Positions 24,778 to 33,036 of a stretch of 35,348 nucleotides of DNA are shown here, piece after piece. The stretch comes from Leptolyngbyaceae cyanobacterium CSU_1_3 (GTDB taxonomy: Bacteria > Cyanobacteriota > Cyanobacteriia > Leptolyngbyales > Leptolyngbyaceae), in assembly GCA_012034655.1 (NCBI GenBank), contig JAAUOZ010000044.1, forward strand, positions 1-35,348, read 5' to 3'. The translations under genes were made by a program, and so were the position numbers. The number at the start of each line of letters is the position of its first letter. Position 1 is the first letter of the stretch. Below the pieces are notes generated by a model. It did no database searches, was not told the origin of the DNA, and saw only the letters and a list, made by a program, of their open reading frames with translations.

Positions 24778-24915
24778 ATGTCTTATCGCGATATTCCTCT
24801 GATTATTCCAATTTTGGCTGCGGGTTATTTGGCTGTTGTTTATTTGTTGTTGGGTCTGGCTCGACGCAGTGCGACTGGGATGTCTCGTCGATCGGAGGTG
24901 TCACGAGATCTCTAG
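24778..24915 (+). CDS. Possible small single-span membrane protein
   Basis: 45 residues, MSYRDIPLIIPILAAGYLAV continuing VYLLLGLARRSATGM. There is one strong hydrophobic helix (~residues 8-27) followed by a basic RR-rich tail that would be cytoplasmic by the positive-inside rule. No ribosome binding site is apparent and the frame also extends upstream to a TTG at 24718. Codon use (TTG/ATT-rich) suits a membrane protein. I do not recognise it as one of the known small photosystem, b6f or NDH-1 subunits. Confidence 0.42.
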   Translation: MSYRDIPLIIPILAAGYLAVVYLLLGLARRSATGMSRRSEVSRDL

Positions 24916-24945
24916 CCTCCCTCCTTGGCTCTCCTCGTCCATACT

Positions 24946-25964
24946 CTAGAATCTATCTTCTTCTGACCCTTCCCCTACTCCCACCACTTCTCGAACGCGA
25001 TAGATGGGTCGTCCTTGTGACTCGTGATAGGTTCGCATTGAGAGTTCGGCTAATAGCCCAAAGCTGAAGAGTTGTAGCCCGGTGAGCAAAAGCAGCACGG
25101 TCAGGATCAACAAAGGTCGCTGGCCGATGTCTTGTCTGAGGGCAAGTTTGACATAAGCCAGATAGATGCCCGACCCTAGCCCCGCGACCAGCGAAAGCAA
25201 ACCGAACCAACCAAACACATGCATCGGGCGGGTGAGAAATTTCCGCATGAAGGCGATCGTCAGGAGATCCATGATCACTCTGAAGGTGCGATCTAGCCCA
25301 TATTTGCTTTGGCCAAATTGCCGCGCCTGGTGTCGAACCGGAATTTCAGCAATTCTGGCTCCTTCAATAAAAGCTAGCGCCGGAAGAAACCGATGGAGTT
25401 CGCCGTAGAGATTCATGTCTGCGACCAGTTCGGCGCGGTAGGCCTTGAGCGAACAGCCATAGTCGTGGAGATGAACGCCCGTGCCCCAGCCGATCAGCCA
25501 GTTAGCAATTTTTGAGGGCAGAATGCGGGTGATGGAATGGTCTTGCCTATTTTTGCGCCAACCGCTCACCAAGTCGTAGCCTTCGTCTAGTTTGGCTAAC
25601 ACGATCGGAATGTCTGCCGGGTCGTTTTGCAGGTCGCCATCCAGGGTGACGATCGCCTTGCCTCTGGCGTGGCTAAATCCAGCGCGATCGCGGCTGTTTG
25701 CCCATAGTTTCGTCTCAAGATGACCACTCGAAGATCGCTGCGGCTTTGGGCTTGATCTTTGAGCAGGCGATCGGAGCCATCGTGGGAGCCATCGTCTACA
25801 CAAATGATTTCGTAATCGAATGGCTGAATATGTGCCGAAATTGCCTCCAATAAAGCTGGAATGCTCTCCACTTCGTTGTAAATGGGCACGACCACAGACA
25901 GACCAAGCTGCGTTGTAGCGCTGAGTGTGGTTGGCGCTCCATTTGAGAATGGGGAAATGCTCAT
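24946..25964 (-). CDS. Family 2 glycosyltransferase with two C-terminal membrane spans (frameshift)
   Basis: Resembles the polyprenol/dolichol-phosphate mannosyl- or glucosyltransferase type. The N-terminal frame from 25964 has LGLSVVVPIYNEVESIPALL and IICVDDGSHDGSDRLL. The downstream frame has AGFSHARGKAIVTLDGDLQN (the DXD-type metal site), DPADIP and VSGWRKNRQD. Two hydrophobic helices follow near the C-terminus (FGLLSLVAGLGSGIYLAYV; LLILTVLLLLTGLQLFSFGL). A single base added near 25683 joins NYGQTAAIA to AGFSHARG, giving ~340 residues. It probably transfers a sugar from a nucleotide donor to a lipid carrier; the acceptor is unknown. It is monocistronic. Confidence 0.83.
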
Positions 25965-26035
25965 TTTGGCAAGATGGCGAAAAAGCTGGCTTTTAGTGTA
26001 TCAGTAAAGGCGATCGTCCATGGGTGACGATCGGA

Positions 26036-26224
26036 TTAATTCAGCTTTGCTCGATCAACTTTGATCTGACGCAACGGGAATTCGATGCCGCTAAGGGCTA
26101 TGGATTCAATAACTTCGGAAATTGCATCTGCTTGGATGAGGGTGAGGGCAAAAGTGCAGTGGTCGAACGACGTTAATTGAGATCTTCGCCCCCTAAAATA
26201 GAGGAAAGCACACCAGAACTGCAA
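26036..26224 (-). pseudogene. Possible gene remnant (uncertain)
   Basis: A 62-codon frame whose last ~38 residues (ALTLIQADAISEVIESIALS, then GIEFPLRQIKVDR) look protein-like and resemble a membrane-protein C-terminal cytosolic domain. The first ~20 residues do not, and they overlap the start of the divergent DUF4346 gene. It may be the residue of a lost gene or a chance ORF. Confidence 0.28.
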
Positions 26225-26236
26225 TTTCTATTTGCT

Positions 26237-26647
26237 ATGAATCCAGCAATCACCCTTCTGGGAAACTGCAACGAAACCGCCGACACGACGGAACTCGACA
26301 ACCAGCTTTCTCAGCGCTTCATCGAACTTGACGAAGGCGGGTATTTTATCATCTACCTCGATCGAGATGCCCGGCTAATTTGCGCCAAACACTACACAAA
26401 CTCGATTAATGATAAAGGGTTAGCCTGCGATCCGGAAACGGGTGAACCTTTACCTTGCGACGGCAAAGTCGAGCGTCAAGCAACCGTTATCTTTCAAGGT
26501 AGAACGGCCAAAGAACTCTGTATTGAAGTGTTTGAAAAGCCTGAAGTCTGTCGAGTGACTCGCCTCGACCATGCTGCCTATTTGGGTCGTGAATTTGTGC
26601 GGGCAGAGTTTGCTCTGCTCAACGATCGAGAGTATGTTCAAGATTAA
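26237..26647 (+). CDS. DUF4346 domain protein
   Basis: 136 residues from the ATG at 26237 (MNPAITLLGNCN); a frame extension to 26177 is less likely. The core (RFIELDEGGYFIIYLDRDAR, LICAKHYTNSINDKGLACDP, GRTAKELCIEVFEK, LDHAAYLGREFVRAEFAL) matches DUF4346, a small domain common in cyanobacteria. As I recall, it has a loose relation to the MtrA-type methyltransferase region. The function is unknown. It is soluble, without a signal peptide. Confidence 0.75.
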   Translation: MNPAITLLGNCNETADTTELDNQLSQRFIELDEGGYFIIYLDRDARLICAKHYTNSINDKGLACDPETGEPLPCDGKVERQATVIFQGRTAKELCIEVFEKPEVCRVTRLDHAAYLGREFVRAEFALLNDREYVQD

Positions 26648-26750
26648 TAATCGATCGATCTTTAGGGCAATCTTTAATTGAGAGAACAGGAAAGGGTTGG
26701 GGATTATTTTTAGGGAGTTTTGGTTGGCGATCGCAGCGGTTACGAGCAGT

Positions 26751-26789
26751 CAATCACAGTTCAATCACAGTTCAATCACAGTTCAATCA
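26751..26789. repeat. 11-nt tandem repeat, about 3.5 copies
   Basis: CAATCACAGTT is repeated three times in full and once in part, in the non-coding gap after the DUF4346 gene. Confidence 0.85.
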
Positions 26790-26819
26790 GGTGTGGCTAA
26801 ACGACGGGATAATGCGCCA

Positions 26820-26883
26820 GATCCGCGACTTCTGGAGGATCTCCAGCTAAGGTTTTGGAGGCTCGTCTGAGAAGTCGCGGATC
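26820..26883. repeat. Perfect 14-bp inverted repeat with inner hairpin
   Basis: GATCCGCGACTTCT (26820-26833) and AGAAGTCGCGGATC (26870-26883) are exact inverses. Within the loop, CTGGAG-GAT-CTCCAG makes a second perfect hairpin. It sits between the convergent DUF4346 and psb32 genes. The AGAAGTCG-GGATC arm is shared with the nrtA-nrtB hairpin. Confidence 0.75.
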
Positions 26884-26919
26884 ACACTTTTATCTAGAAC
26901 CAGTCCTTAGTTCACAACT

Positions 26920-27609
26920 TTATTTCACATACCAGAAATACGTCACCATCGGAATGACCGTTGCGGCAATCAGTAGACCAATCACCCAAACTGTAGCGTT
27001 GCTTTCCTGGGTCTCTTCTGGCGTGGCAAATGTGCCTTCAACTTGCACTGTGTCCTTGACAATGGGCGGCCCTGGATCAAGCTCACCCGACAGAACGGCC
27101 ACCAGACGATCGCCCGCATCCAAAAACCCCTGGTTATATCGTTCTCCTTCGCGTAGCGGCACTTGCAGCGTTTCTTGGGCAATGCTGGTGGCGATCGCAT
27201 CCGACATCACTGATTTTACGTTTTCGCCCGTGTAAATGGCGCTGTTGTTGGTAAGCTTATCGACGATCAGCAACGTCTGGTTTGCTTGCGCTTCGGGGGT
27301 AGGAAACCATTGCTTGAAGAGTTTTTCGGTGAAGGTGTCGATCGTTTCGTCATAGTCCAACCGGCGAATGGTGACAAATCGAACTTCTTGCCCCGTTTTC
27401 TCAGCCAGAGCATTCAGCGTCTCATTAAACTTACTTTCACTGAGGCGACTCAAAATTTCTGCCAGGTCAATCACTCGTGTATCGCTGGGCAAGTCAGGAA
27501 CTTCGTACAGGCTAGTAGCGTAGACAGGGGCAACCCAAAATTGAGCAGTCAAAATAATGGCAAAAACTGGCAAAATCCAGCGCCCTACCACAGAGGAGAA
27601 GAGTGTCAT
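26920..27609 (-). CDS. psb32: Photosystem II repair protein Psb32 (TPM domain)
   Basis: 229 residues: an N-terminal signal/anchor (WILPVFAIILTAQFWVAPVY ending in ATS), a TPM (DUF477) domain from ~35 to ~160 (TRVIDLAEILS, EKTGQEVRFVTIRRLDY, QTLLIVDKLTNNSAIYTGEN), and a single C-terminal membrane span (VWVIGLLIAATVIPMVTYFW) with a very short tail. This two-end arrangement is that of cyanobacterial Psb32, which protects photosystem II from photodamage and aids its repair at the thylakoid membrane. It is divergent from the PrxQ gene with 115 bp between, possibly sharing a light- or stress-responsive promoter region. Confidence 0.83.
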   Translation of the reverse strand: MTLFSSVVGRWILPVFAIILTAQFWVAPVYATSLYEVPDLPSDTRVIDLAEILSRLSESKFNETLNALAEKTGQEVRFVTIRRLDYDETIDTFTEKLFKQWFPTPEAQANQTLLIVDKLTNNSAIYTGENVKSVMSDAIATSIAQETLQVPLREGERYNQGFLDAGDRLVAVLSGELDPGPPIVKDTVQVEGTFATPEETQESNATVWVIGLLIAATVIPMVTYFWYVK

Positions 27610-27724
27610 AAGCGATCGACCTTCGAGAGTCTTTTCAAAAAATACTACGGAAAACAGAAGTTTAGACTTCTCCTAGTACCTTACAATTTTTAACGGAAGT
27701 TTGAATTACAAGGATCAGTTAACT

Positions 27725-28159
27725 ATGCCTTTATCTGTGGGAGAGACTGCCCCCAATTTCACCGTCAAAGATACCAACGGCAAAACGGTTTCCTTGTCAG
27801 ACTACGCAGGAAAGCCAGTCGTTCTGTATTTTTATCCCAAAGATGATACCCCAGGCTGTACCAAGGAGGCTTGCAGCTTTCGCGACAACTACACGCAATA
27901 CATCACCAGAGGCATCACCGTTTTTGGGGTAAGCATGGATGATGAAGCTTCTCACCAGCAGTTCACTGAGAAGTTTAGCCTGCCCTTTCCCCTATTGGCA
28001 GATACGGATGGAGCGATTACCAAAGCCTACGATGTTGATGGCGGCGGTTACTCAAAGCGCGTCACCTATGTGATTGATGAGTCAGGCAAGATTAGCCAAG
28101 TGTTTGCAACGGTTCAAGCGGCTACTCACGCGACGGACATCTTGGCTCAGATGGGCTAG
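27725..28159 (+). CDS. bcp: Peroxiredoxin of the BCP/PrxQ type
   Basis: A thiol peroxidase of ~144 residues, monomeric PrxQ type. YPKDDTPGCTKEACSFRDNY holds the peroxidatic cysteine and, five residues on, the resolving cysteine, which gives an intrasubunit disulfide. LPFPLLADTDGAITKAYDV and RVTYVIDESGKI are the other conserved parts. A TTG at 27701 is in frame, but the ATG at 27725 (MPLSVGETAPNF) is chosen because AAGGA lies ~11 nt upstream and the family starts there. No signal peptide is present. Confidence 0.92.
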   Translation: MPLSVGETAPNFTVKDTNGKTVSLSDYAGKPVVLYFYPKDDTPGCTKEACSFRDNYTQYITRGITVFGVSMDDEASHQQFTEKFSLPFPLLADTDGAITKAYDVDGGGYSKRVTYVIDESGKISQVFATVQAATHATDILAQMG

Positions 28160-28220
28160 TCTGACCCGCCCTCAAAACCCTGGATGACCCTCCTCATGAA
28201 GTGGGGCGAGAGCTTTGCCA

Positions 28221-28296
28221 ACCCTTCTCCCCAAGAGAGAAAGGGAGCCAGAATTCTGGTTTCCTCTCCTCCAGGGAGAGGGCTAGAGTGAGGGCA
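28221..28296. repeat. Diverged C-rich/G-rich dispersed repeat
   Basis: AACCCTTCTCCCCAAGAGAG ... CCAGGGAGAGGGCTAGAGTG follows the same plan as the interior of the GTGGATT elements, but the terminal repeats are missing. It lies in the 540-bp gap before the C39-like peptidase gene. Confidence 0.5.
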
Positions 28297-28357
28297 CTTT
28301 TGACGGCATTGAATTCACGTTAGGGGTTTGCATAAAAATAAAATACCAGTGAATCGG

Positions 28358-28406
28358 TTTTCGACTCCGCTCAACCTCGACGGTTGAAGGTTGAGCAAAG
28401 TCGAAA
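28358..28406. repeat. Hairpin core of the CTAAGTAG family (copy D, termini lost)
   Basis: TTTTCGACTCCGCTCAACCT (28358-28377) pairs with AGGTTGAGCAAAGTCGAAA (28388-28406) with two mismatches. It is the same core as in copies A, B, C and E, without the AGTAG ends. Confidence 0.6.
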
Positions 28407-28700
28407 TCTGGCTGGCGGTAGGCTATTGATTCGCAGATCCCTTAAGTCAGGTCAGATGCCCGACCTAGTTTTTGGAGTGATTTAATCTACCTTCCTTAGC
28501 AAGACTCAGGCTAACCCCCCAATGCATTGGTTAGAGCTTTGCTATAGGAGTTTTTGGTTTTGCTACCTCACTTTTCCATCTCCAAGTAGGTGAGCTAGAT
28601 TGTTAGGGTTCCTGTCCTGGTTTTATTTCGTCAAACCTGAGTCTGACGATCGCCCAAAGCCCCCTCTGTGGCACTGTAAACCTTATCTGTGACAACTACC

Positions 28701-30317
28701 ATGGTCGATACTCCAACCAGCAGCCGTACCCCTGGTGTCTCTGCTCCGCCAATCTACGCTGGGCCGAGAGAAGTTTTAGTCAACAAGCCTATCACCCTCA
28801 AAGGCAGCTACGACACCAATCGGATTGCCAAAATTACCGTGTCGGCTGAGGATAAGTTTGCCTTGGATGTAACAACCAAAGCAGGAACATGGCAAGTGAC
28901 AATGCCCAGAGGCTTCTCGACGGCGGGGTCGCGCTGGCTCAGGTTGAAGGGGTTCGATCGCAGTAATCAAGCGATCGAAGATCGGATCTTCTACATCACC
29001 GTTAGTGCCGATCCGCTCACGGTAGGGCAGGCACTCACCCTTAAAGTATTGCGCGATACATTCTTTAAGGTGGCTCCCCTTGATTCGGGTAGACTTAATG
29101 ATCAGCAGAAAGTCTTGGTGAAAGCGGGGCAAACTTTTACCGTCAATCGATATGGCTATCTAGACGGGCATTTGAAGCTAGAACTGGGAGGGACGATCGC
29201 CCCGATCGGAGATTTTGGCTTCTTCTACGAAAATGACGTGCAACTCAGCAAAGGCAACCAGATTCTGCGGTTTGGGCAGGATGATGCGCCGCCTTCCATC
29301 CCCCTGTCTGCTCAACTGTTCGTGGTAGGTACAACGGTGCTCAAAGCCAGACTCTCTGATTCGGCGCGGCTGGCTACCAACGAGCGGGTAAATCTGACTA
29401 AAGGGCAGACCTTGCAAATTGTGGGTTATGCCTGTGTCGGTGGGCATTTTCGTGTCAAGCTGGCGCAACCGCTTCCCAATTTTGGCGATACAGGGTTTGT
29501 ATTTTGGCAACACGCCCAGATTAAGCATGATGGTAAGGTGGTTCCCTATGACCCCGACGCACTGACGGTGACGGCCTTGAGAACGACCATTCTCAAAAAA
29601 CGACCTGTCGAATCGGCACAACTGCAACCATCGGAGAGAGCCAACTTCGAGGCACGTAGTTTCTACGGCGTGTCGAGCTATGCAGTTCAAGGGGGGCATG
29701 TCAAAGTGGCACTGACAGAGGAGATCCCTGGTTTTGGCAATACAGGCTTTGTGTTTCCTGACTTTGTGCAGATGAAACGAGGCGGGCGGGCGTTTAACCC
29801 CATTCCCGGTACGGTTGAGATGAATGTGCCTTACTTTTCTCAGCGAGACAATCCTCGATTTTATTGGTCAACTTGTAATGTAACTTCGATCGCCATGATC
29901 TTCTATTACTATGGCGTGCGATCGCGGAGTGGCGGCCAGTTAGAAGATGAACTTTTGCAATGGTGTTTCAACAAAGCCGGGGAAGGGTCGCAAACCAATC
30001 ACAACGTTCTGGTGGAGATGATCGAGTCCTATGGCTTCAAGAGTCGATTTAGCACGACCTATACGTGGCAAGCAGTGAAAGAAGAACTGATTAATGGCCG
30101 CCCGGTGGTGCTGTGTGGGCTGTTTACCCATGGCGGGCACATTGTGACGACGATCGGTTACACTCCCCAAGGCTACATTGTCAACGATCCGTGGGGCGAT
30201 GCCATATCTGGCTATATCAACACAGAAGGTCGCAAGCGGCTTTACCCCTACGCCTACGTGAATGAGACAGCCGGGCCCGACGGTCAAGTATGGGCACATT
30301 TTATCTCCAAAACCTAA
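28701..30317 (+). CDS. C39-like papain-fold peptidase with three internal repeats
   Basis: ~538 residues. The N-terminal ~105 residues are Ig-like (PREVLVNKPITLKGSYDTNR, WLRLKGFDRS). Three repeats of ~85-90 residues follow (about 115-190, 215-283, 295-365), each built as TxLK...S..L...G....V..Y...GH.KV.L....F G.TGFVF...Q.K. The C-terminal ~165 residues are a C39-like peptidase fold with the cysteine in FYWSTCNVTSIAM, histidine in HGGHIVTTIGY and Asn/Asp in VNDPWGD. No signal peptide is visible. It probably cleaves or binds peptides, perhaps at the cell wall; the target is unknown. A GTG at 28689 would add MTTT; the ATG at 28701 is preferred. Confidence 0.8.
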   Translation: MVDTPTSSRTPGVSAPPIYAGPREVLVNKPITLKGSYDTNRIAKITVSAEDKFALDVTTKAGTWQVTMPRGFSTAGSRWLRLKGFDRSNQAIEDRIFYITVSADPLTVGQALTLKVLRDTFFKVAPLDSGRLNDQQKVLVKAGQTFTVNRYGYLDGHLKLELGGTIAPIGDFGFFYENDVQLSKGNQILRFGQDDAPPSIPLSAQLFVVGTTVLKARLSDSARLATNERVNLTKGQTLQIVGYACVGGHFRVKLAQPLPNFGDTGFVFWQHAQIKHDGKVVPYDPDALTVTALRTTILKKRPVESAQLQPSERANFEARSFYGVSSYAVQGGHVKVALTEEIPGFGNTGFVFPDFVQMKRGGRAFNPIPGTVEMNVPYFSQRDNPRFYWSTCNVTSIAMIFYYYGVRSRSGGQLEDELLQWCFNKAGEGSQTNHNVLVEMIESYGFKSRFSTTYTWQAVKEELINGRPVVLCGLFTHGGHIVTTIGYTPQGYIVNDPWGDAISGYINTEGRKRLYPYAYVNETAGPDGQVWAHFISKT

Positions 30318-30407
30318 TTATGATGGGTAGGGTGATTGCTGGTAGAGCGATCGCCCATGCACCGATGCAGTATCACAAAATCCAGGTGCGATCGCTGCCA
30401 GAGTAGT

Positions 30408-30422
30408 TGATGATTATTCTCA
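30408..30422. promoter_or_regulatory. Fur box upstream of furA
   Basis: TGATGATTATTCTCA matches the 7-1-7 Fur consensus TGANAATNATTNTCA at all but one defined position. Two further half-sites follow (GATTCTCA ~30467-30474, TTGAGAATAAT 30491-30501). The ATTATTCTCAA of the first site is the exact inverse of the last. This is consistent with autoregulation. Confidence 0.6.
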
Positions 30423-30501
30423 ATAAGTGAATCTTCTTGCAAATTGCCTCAACATTTTGTATGCTATGATTCTCAAGAAAGGAGGCTCTGTTGAGAATAA
30501 T

Positions 30502-30963
30502 ATGAACGCTCCTGTATATACCGCAGCCTCATTGAAGGCAGAACTGAACGAAAAAGGCTGGCGACTCACTCCACAGCGCGAAACTATCCTCCAGGTGTTT
30601 CAGAATCTCTCTGAAGGCAAACATCTGAGTGCAGAGGATCTGTACGAAGTTCTCAAAGCAGATGGAGAAGGCATTAGCCTCTCGACGATCTATCGCACTC
30701 TCAAGCTCATGGCGCGAATGGGAATTTTGCGCGAATTAGAGTTAGCCGAAGGGCACAAGCACTACGAACTAAACCAACCCTATCCCCATCATCACCATCA
30801 CCTGATTTGTGTCCGGTGCAGCAAAACGATCGAGTTCAAAAGTGATCCAATCCTCAAAATTGGCACTAAGGCAGCCCAGAAGGAAGGCTATCACATCTTG
30901 GATTGTCAATTAACCATCCATGCGGTGTGTCCAACCTGCCAACGGGCGCTGCTTCCAGTGTGA
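30502..30963 (+). CDS. fur: Ferric uptake regulator FurA
   Basis: A cytoplasmic iron-sensing DNA-binding repressor of 153 residues from the ATG at 30502 (MNAPVYTAASLKAELNEKGW). The winged helix spans ~15-95 (RLTPQRETILQVFQ, ISLSTIYRTLKLMARMGILR). The dimerisation/metal domain carries PHHHHHLICVRCSKTIEF with the histidine cluster, a CxxC (CVRC) and a second CPTC. The protein is very close in pattern to Anabaena FurA rather than FurB/FurC. AAGGAGG lies at 30479-30485, 16 nt before this ATG, and an in-frame ATG exists at 30466, so the exact start is uncertain. The stop codon is 14 bp from that of the convergent peptidoglycan-binding gene. Confidence 0.9.
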   Translation: MNAPVYTAASLKAELNEKGWRLTPQRETILQVFQNLSEGKHLSAEDLYEVLKADGEGISLSTIYRTLKLMARMGILRELELAEGHKHYELNQPYPHHHHHLICVRCSKTIEFKSDPILKIGTKAAQKEGYHILDCQLTIHAVCPTCQRALLPV

Positions 30964-30977
30964 TCGGCTGGTGTCGC

Positions 30978-32087
30978 CTAGCGATAGGCGACTCTGGCAT
31001 CCAATCCTTTAGTCCGCAGAAAATTTGACTCTTGCTCGGCTCGCTCAACGTTGGGGTAGGCTCCTGCTTCTACGTAGTCGCCTAGTCTCGATTTTTTGGC
31101 CACTGCTCTAGGGAAAAACTGCCTGACTCGGCTTAGCGTGTCTGCACCCTGGCTGGGAATTGCAACATAGTAGCGATTGACACGATCGAAACTACCCGCC
31201 GTATTCACGCCCAGTAGATTCAGAGTTTGGGCATCGGCGACTCCGGTCGGGCGCAACCGTCGACTTGCCTGAAAGCGCAGCACTGCATCTCTGGTGAGGT
31301 CGCCGTAGTAGCCCGTTTGGGGCACAGCATAGCCAGCGCTAGTCAGGCGACGCTGAAGTTCCTTTACATCTGCCCCCGTGGTGTTGAACGCTAACTGACG
31401 GCTGTTAGAGGGGGTAGACAGAGGACGAGTTGCGCTGGGTTCGATGGGGGTGCGAGCGTCTAAGGCTTGATAAACCTGATCGCCAACCACCCCATCCGGA
31501 ATCAAGTCGCGCGATCGCTGAAAGCTCCTCACGGCCGCATCGGTCTGAGCGCCAAAAATACCATCGATCGTGCCCGTAGAGAAGCCCGCCGCAGTAAGAC
31601 GCTCTTGTAAGTCAGATACTGCTGAGCCTTCGCTGCCCTGCCTCAAGACTGCACCTGTCGTATCGCTCAGATTGGTCGTTGCAAAAGGCTGACTAAAAAA
31701 GTTTTGGTCAACAGGATTGCCCGCCAGCGCAGCCAGCGTTCTTTCCCCTGCCATACCGTCTGGGTCTAGCCCAAACTTGCGTTGACAAGCAACCACTGCC
31801 ACTCTGGTTTGAGGGCCAAAAACATCATCGATCTCACCAGAGTAACACCCTTGGCTGGCTAGCTGACGCTGCAAACTGCCCACCTCTAAGCCGCGATCGC
31901 CCTCCTGCAACAGAGCCATTGCCGCATTGGCCAGACTCAAAATCGCCAAGCTGGTGGCAATGCTCAGAAACTTTACCCAAATTTCCACCGGGAACTTCCA
32001 CCGGATTCGGGCAGTGGAATGAACTGAAGTCGGATTTTCAGAAAGTTCGTTTATGCAGGCAAGATGTAGATAGCCAAGGGTTTCCAT
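30978..32087 (-). CDS. Peptidoglycan-binding protein with three PG-binding domains (Alr1690-like)
   Basis: 369 residues. The N-terminal cytoplasmic segment begins METLGYLHLACINE and is followed by one membrane span/signal (WVKFLSIATSLAILSLANAA). Three PG_binding_1 domains follow at ~62-115, ~150-205 and ~235-290, each with the pattern G..V..LQ..L...G...G..D..FG..T..AV..FQ. The C-terminal ~75 residues (YYVAIPSQGADTLSRVRQFF, YVEAGAYPNVERAEQESNFL) are SPOR-like. It is probably anchored in the plasma membrane and binds cell wall. It faces furA tail-to-tail, as alr1690 does in Anabaena, where its readthrough forms the antisense RNA alpha-furA. Confidence 0.85.
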   Translation of the reverse strand: METLGYLHLACINELSENPTSVHSTARIRWKFPVEIWVKFLSIATSLAILSLANAAMALLQEGDRGLEVGSLQRQLASQGCYSGEIDDVFGPQTRVAVVACQRKFGLDPDGMAGERTLAALAGNPVDQNFFSQPFATTNLSDTTGAVLRQGSEGSAVSDLQERLTAAGFSTGTIDGIFGAQTDAAVRSFQRSRDLIPDGVVGDQVYQALDARTPIEPSATRPLSTPSNSRQLAFNTTGADVKELQRRLTSAGYAVPQTGYYGDLTRDAVLRFQASRRLRPTGVADAQTLNLLGVNTAGSFDRVNRYYVAIPSQGADTLSRVRQFFPRAVAKKSRLGDYVEAGAYPNVERAEQESNFLRTKGLDARVAYR

Positions 32088-32261
32088 ATTCTTCTGACGA
32101 GTCGTAAATAAAAAGGCTGGGATGGTGGGCTTTTCTCTTGAGAATATTTTAGCCGGATCATCCCTAGAGTGCCTATATCTTGACAGACCTCAACAGATCA
32201 CCTCTGAGAGAAATTTTATTGATTCTTTTTTGTTCAGAGCTAAATTTAAAGATTTTGTAGC

Positions 32262-32720
32262 TTATTGACTTGTTTTCTCGACATTTCCTGCTTTGATCCA
32301 GCCTTCACGATCGCTGGGCTGCAACCGTACTTTTTGCCACTCGCCATCAGCACTCGTTTCTAGCACCGTCACCTTTTCGTTATATTCGATGCCACCAATT
32401 TGCCCCGCATCCAGACCCGCCGCGTCTCTGAGAATTAACCCGATCTGCTGCGTCACCCGTGCTTCAAAGGCGTTGGCTGGTAGAGGTTTGGCAGCCACCT
32501 CTACAGAATCAGGGGTGTCAGTAGGCTTTTCGCTAGCCACAGGTTTGGGCTGGGGGAGCTTGGTTTTAGCGATCGGCTTGTCGTTGGGGTAGATGGGCTT
32601 GGGCGGAGGAGCGCTCAATTTTGTGATCAAATATTGTGCCGCTATCAAGCCACCGCCTGCAAGCAGGGCGATCGCCAGAAACAACCCTGAAAAAACCTTA
32701 ATCAAACTTGACCAACTCAT
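32262..32720 (-). CDS. Membrane-anchored protein with bacterial SH3 domain
   Basis: 152 residues from the ATG at 32720 (MSWSSLIKVFSGLFLAIALL). There is one N-terminal membrane span, a Pro/Lys-rich linker (~45-85), and a C-terminal SH3-like domain (GLILRDAAGLDAGQIGGIEY, VTVLETSADGEWQKVRL, GWIKAGNVE). A longer frame to 32816 exists, but GAGGA sits ~10 nt before 32720. SH3b domains often bind cell-wall peptides. It precedes the peptidoglycan-binding gene in the same direction with a 174-bp gap, so a shared envelope role is plausible. Confidence 0.72.
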   Translation of the reverse strand: MSWSSLIKVFSGLFLAIALLAGGGLIAAQYLITKLSAPPPKPIYPNDKPIAKTKLPQPKPVASEKPTDTPDSVEVAAKPLPANAFEARVTQQIGLILRDAAGLDAGQIGGIEYNEKVTVLETSADGEWQKVRLQPSDREGWIKAGNVEKTSQ

Positions 32721-32904
32721 GGGGGCAATCCTCACTGAACGGTGAAGCAAGCAAGATACTAACACTGCATCGAACAATTCGCACACCAGCCCTATGAACT
32801 TTTTCAAGCCAGCCAATTCCAGCTTTTAAGGTTGCTCAGGTGAGATTGAAATCTGAGTTCTGCTTTGCTAGCTTGTAACCAGGAAGACGAAACTATTTGT
32901 AAGC

Positions 32905-33007
32905 GGCATTGAGCGAAGTCGAAATGCTCAAACTCTCCCCTACAGGAGGGTTGAGCGCAGCCGAAACCCAGCATCTGGTTTGCTTAAAATTCCACCTGCT
33001 GCCTAAG
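32905..33007. repeat. MITE-like repeat, CTAAGTAG family, copy E (partial)
   Basis: Reverse-orientation copy: CATTGAGCGAAGTCGAAATG, then GGTTGAGCGCAGCCGAAACC, GCATCTGGTTTGCTTAAAAT and the end TTCCACCTGCTGCCTAAG. The opposite end is lost. It lies just upstream of the small exported protein gene and may contain its promoter. Confidence 0.65.
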
Positions 33008-33036
33008 TCACCTGAGAAAATTATGGAGAAGAAGTG

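Noticed and set aside
29178-29699. 173-codon minus-strand ORF opposite the C39-like peptidase
   Set aside because: It is antisense to a conserved coding region and its translation is not protein-like.
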